Assembly: GCA_028822675.1 (NCBI GenBank)
Contig: JAPKDE010000134.1
Location: 1 to 7,079, forward strand
From: Dehalococcoidia bacterium
GTDB taxonomy: Bacteria > Chloroflexota > Dehalococcoidia > UBA3495
Direction: 5' to 3'
Length of the DNA stretch: 7,079 bases
How positions within the stretch are numbered: the first letter of the stretch is position 1; each line of letters opens with the position of its first letter. Positions 5,929-7,079 of this stretch are shown here, one piece after another. The notes beneath the pieces are model-generated. The model ran no database searches, was not told where the DNA came from, and saw nothing but the letters and a program-made list of their open reading frames with translations. The position numbers and the translations under genes are program-made.

Positions 5929-6954
5929 TTAGAATTTGGACATTCCGTCGCCGCGGGCCAGTGAAACTGCCAACCGGATCGATTCCAGCATGCTCTCGTG
6001 GAAGGCAATGCCCTTCCCGGCGATATCAAAAGCCGTGCCGTGGTCAACGGATGTCCGGATGAACGGCAGACCCAGGTTGGCAGTGATGCTTTCTTCAAAG
6101 CCATAGACCTTGACCGGTATATGACCTTGGTCATGGTACATGCAGAGCACCACATCATATTGGCCTTGGATGGCCTGGTGAAAGATGATGTCCGCTGGCA
6201 CCGGGCCAAAGGCGTTGATACCCCGCGCCTGGGCGGCCTCGATTGCCGGCAATATCTCTTCAGCCTCTTCATCGCCCATTAGACCGCCGTCGCTGCCGTG
6301 GGGGTTAAGCGCCGCGGTACCGATTCTTGGGTTCTCAAACCCGTAACTGACAAAACTATCGTGGGTGAGCTGTAGATATTCTAGGATCCGATCTTTTTTG
6401 ACCAGTTCGCACGCCCGACTCAATGATCGGTGGGTACTCAGGTGGACAACCCGCAGGTTTTTGGCCATCAGCATAGTGGCCACTAGTTCGGACTTGGACA
6501 GTTCCTGTAGCAGTTCCATATGGCCGATGGATTTATAACCGGCCAGGCCGGCAGCTTCTTTATTAAGTGGCGCCGTGGCCAATGCGTCGACCACTCCGGC
6601 CAAGGCTAATTGACCGGCCTTAGTCACCCATTCCATGGCCGCCTTGCCACAGGTGGGGCTGATCTTACCAACGGTAATGTCTTCTGGATTCAGGTTGTGG
6701 ATGTCCACAACTTCAATCACTCCAGGTTCCGTGCCGCCGACCGTGGTCTCATCCACCTCTTTGATTTTCAGAGGGAGTCCAGTTAGCGCAACCGCCTGTT
6801 CCATTGCATAGACGTTTCCCACCACCAAGGGGCGGCAAGTGGCATAGACAACGGGGTCGGCCATGGCTTTTACCACAACCTCCGGGCCGATGCCGCAAGG
6901 GTCTCCCATGGTGATTGCGATTGCGGGTTTTGCAGAATTTTCTGCTTTGGACAT
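5929..6954 (-). CDS. pdxA: PdxA-family 4-phosphate dehydrogenase (4-hydroxythreonine-4-phosphate dehydrogenase, or PdxA2-type)
   Basis: A 341-residue NAD-dependent, divalent-metal dehydrogenase of the PdxA family, normally a cytosolic dimer. The N-terminal ITMGDPCGIGPEV (14-26) is the family start. Candidate metal-ligand histidines are His175 (in HLSTHRSL), His219 (in ALNPHGSDGG) and His274 (in MYHDQGH). LGLPFIRTSVDHGTAFDIAG spans 294-313. True PdxA oxidises 4-phosphohydroxy-L-threonine in the DXP-dependent pyridoxal phosphate pathway. HDQGHIPVK and DHGTAFDIAGKGIA resemble the PdxA2 subgroup, which acts on D-threonate or D-erythronate 4-phosphate, so the B6 role is not certain. No kinase of the DUF1537 type and no other B6 gene is adjacent in the window. 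The ATG at 6954 is supported by AAGGA 7 nt upstream. A promoter and a structured leader precede the gene. No terminator is seen after it, so read-through into proC is possible. Confidence 0.93.
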   Translation of the reverse strand: MSKAENSAKPAIAITMGDPCGIGPEVVVKAMADPVVYATCRPLVVGNVYAMEQAVALTGLPLKIKEVDETTVGGTEPGVIEVVDIHNLNPEDITVGKISPTCGKAAMEWVTKAGQLALAGVVDALATAPLNKEAAGLAGYKSIGHMELLQELSKSELVATMLMAKNLRVVHLSTHRSLSRACELVKKDRILEYLQLTHDSFVSYGFENPRIGTAALNPHGSDGGLMGDEEAEEILPAIEAAQARGINAFGPVPADIIFHQAIQGQYDVVLCMYHDQGHIPVKVYGFEESITANLGLPFIRTSVDHGTAFDIAGKGIAFHESMLESIRLAVSLARGDGMSKF

Positions 6955-6969
6955 GACGTTTTCCTTCAG

Positions 6970-7052
6970 CCCTTGTTGGGGGGGCGCAGATAGTAACCAA
7001 AGTTGCTATCTGACGAATATCGTTGAGTTTTGTTTGGTTATGTAATCAAGGG
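6970..7052 (-). promoter_or_regulatory. Structured 5' leader of pdxA (possible cis-regulatory RNA)
   Basis: Read on the minus strand, CCCTTG (7052-7047) can pair with CAAGGG (6975-6970), closing a domain that contains two adjacent stem-loops: ACGA/TCGT around a 3-nt loop (7013-7023) and the strong hairpin at 6987-7012. The closing helix ends 3 nt before the AAGGA SD. A run of seven C (6984-6978) could instead pair with the same GGG locally, giving two exclusive states. I do not recognise a known riboswitch class; folding by eye only. Confidence 0.35.
6987..7012 (-). other. Stem-loop in the pdxA leader (7-bp perfect arms)
   Basis: CAGATAG and CTATCTG form a perfect 7-bp inverted repeat. Inside it, after one C/A mismatch, AAC pairs with GTT around a TTTG loop, giving about ten pairs in 26 nt. 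No T-tract follows in either direction, so it is not an intrinsic terminator. Confidence 0.6.
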
Positions 7053-7068
7053 GGCCAGACGCGTCGAA

Positions 7069-7077
7069 ATTATAGCA
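7069..7077 (-). promoter_or_regulatory. Extended -10 promoter (TGCTATAAT) for pdxA
   Basis: The same nine bases as at the proC promoter, here 115 bp upstream of the pdxA ATG. Initiation near 7062 would fall within an 8-bp palindrome, GACGCGTC (7058-7065). The -35 region is outside the window and cannot be judged. Confidence 0.6.
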
Positions 7078-7079
7078 TG

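Overview
All six supportable genes lie on the minus strand, packed with short gaps. In transcription order (right to left) they are: a PdxA-family dehydrogenase (5929-6954), proC (4979-5782), a YggT-family membrane protein (4711-4974), a P-loop kinase-like ATPase (3952-4587), a leucyl aminopeptidase (2331-3926) and a molybdopterin-binding large subunit of the xanthine dehydrogenase/CoxL family (51-2318). No tRNA, rRNA, CRISPR array, insertion sequence or phage gene is visible. No gene-free stretch exceeds about 150 bases.

The organism is a bacterium of moderately high GC with Shine-Dalgarno initiation and several GTG/TTG starts. It has sigma-70-type promoters with perfect TATAAT boxes. The gene mix (PdxA2-like enzyme, proC-yggT pair, CoxL-type oxidoreductase) would suit an environmental Chloroflexota lineage such as Dehalococcoidia/SAR202. 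That placement is a low-confidence impression, because no marker gene is present.

Region by region: the right edge (6955-7079) carries an extended -10 promoter (TGCTATAAT) and a leader of about 110 nt, rich in inverted repeats, ahead of pdxA. The 146-bp pdxA-proC gap holds a second TGCTATAAT, flanked exactly by a 7-bp inverted repeat that looks like an operator. proC and yggT appear translationally coupled, with the yggT SD overlapping the end of proC and a TTG start 4 nt after its stop. The 123-bp gap between yggT and the ATPase gene is mostly repeats, including a diverged second copy of the 3' end of yggT. The ATPase, pepA and coxL genes then follow with gaps of 25 and 12 bp and strong SDs, consistent with one operon. 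A third TATAAT and a 17-bp dyad follow coxL at the left edge.

Functionally the window is mostly ordinary metabolism: proline synthesis (ProC), peptide turnover (PepA), a membrane-associated YggT protein, an oxidoreductase of unknown substrate, and a PdxA paralogue that may act on a sugar-acid phosphate rather than in vitamin B6 synthesis. I do not see an obviously new multi-gene system. The most notable signals are non-coding: the proC promoter/operator, the pdxA leader and the yggT 3'-end duplication.
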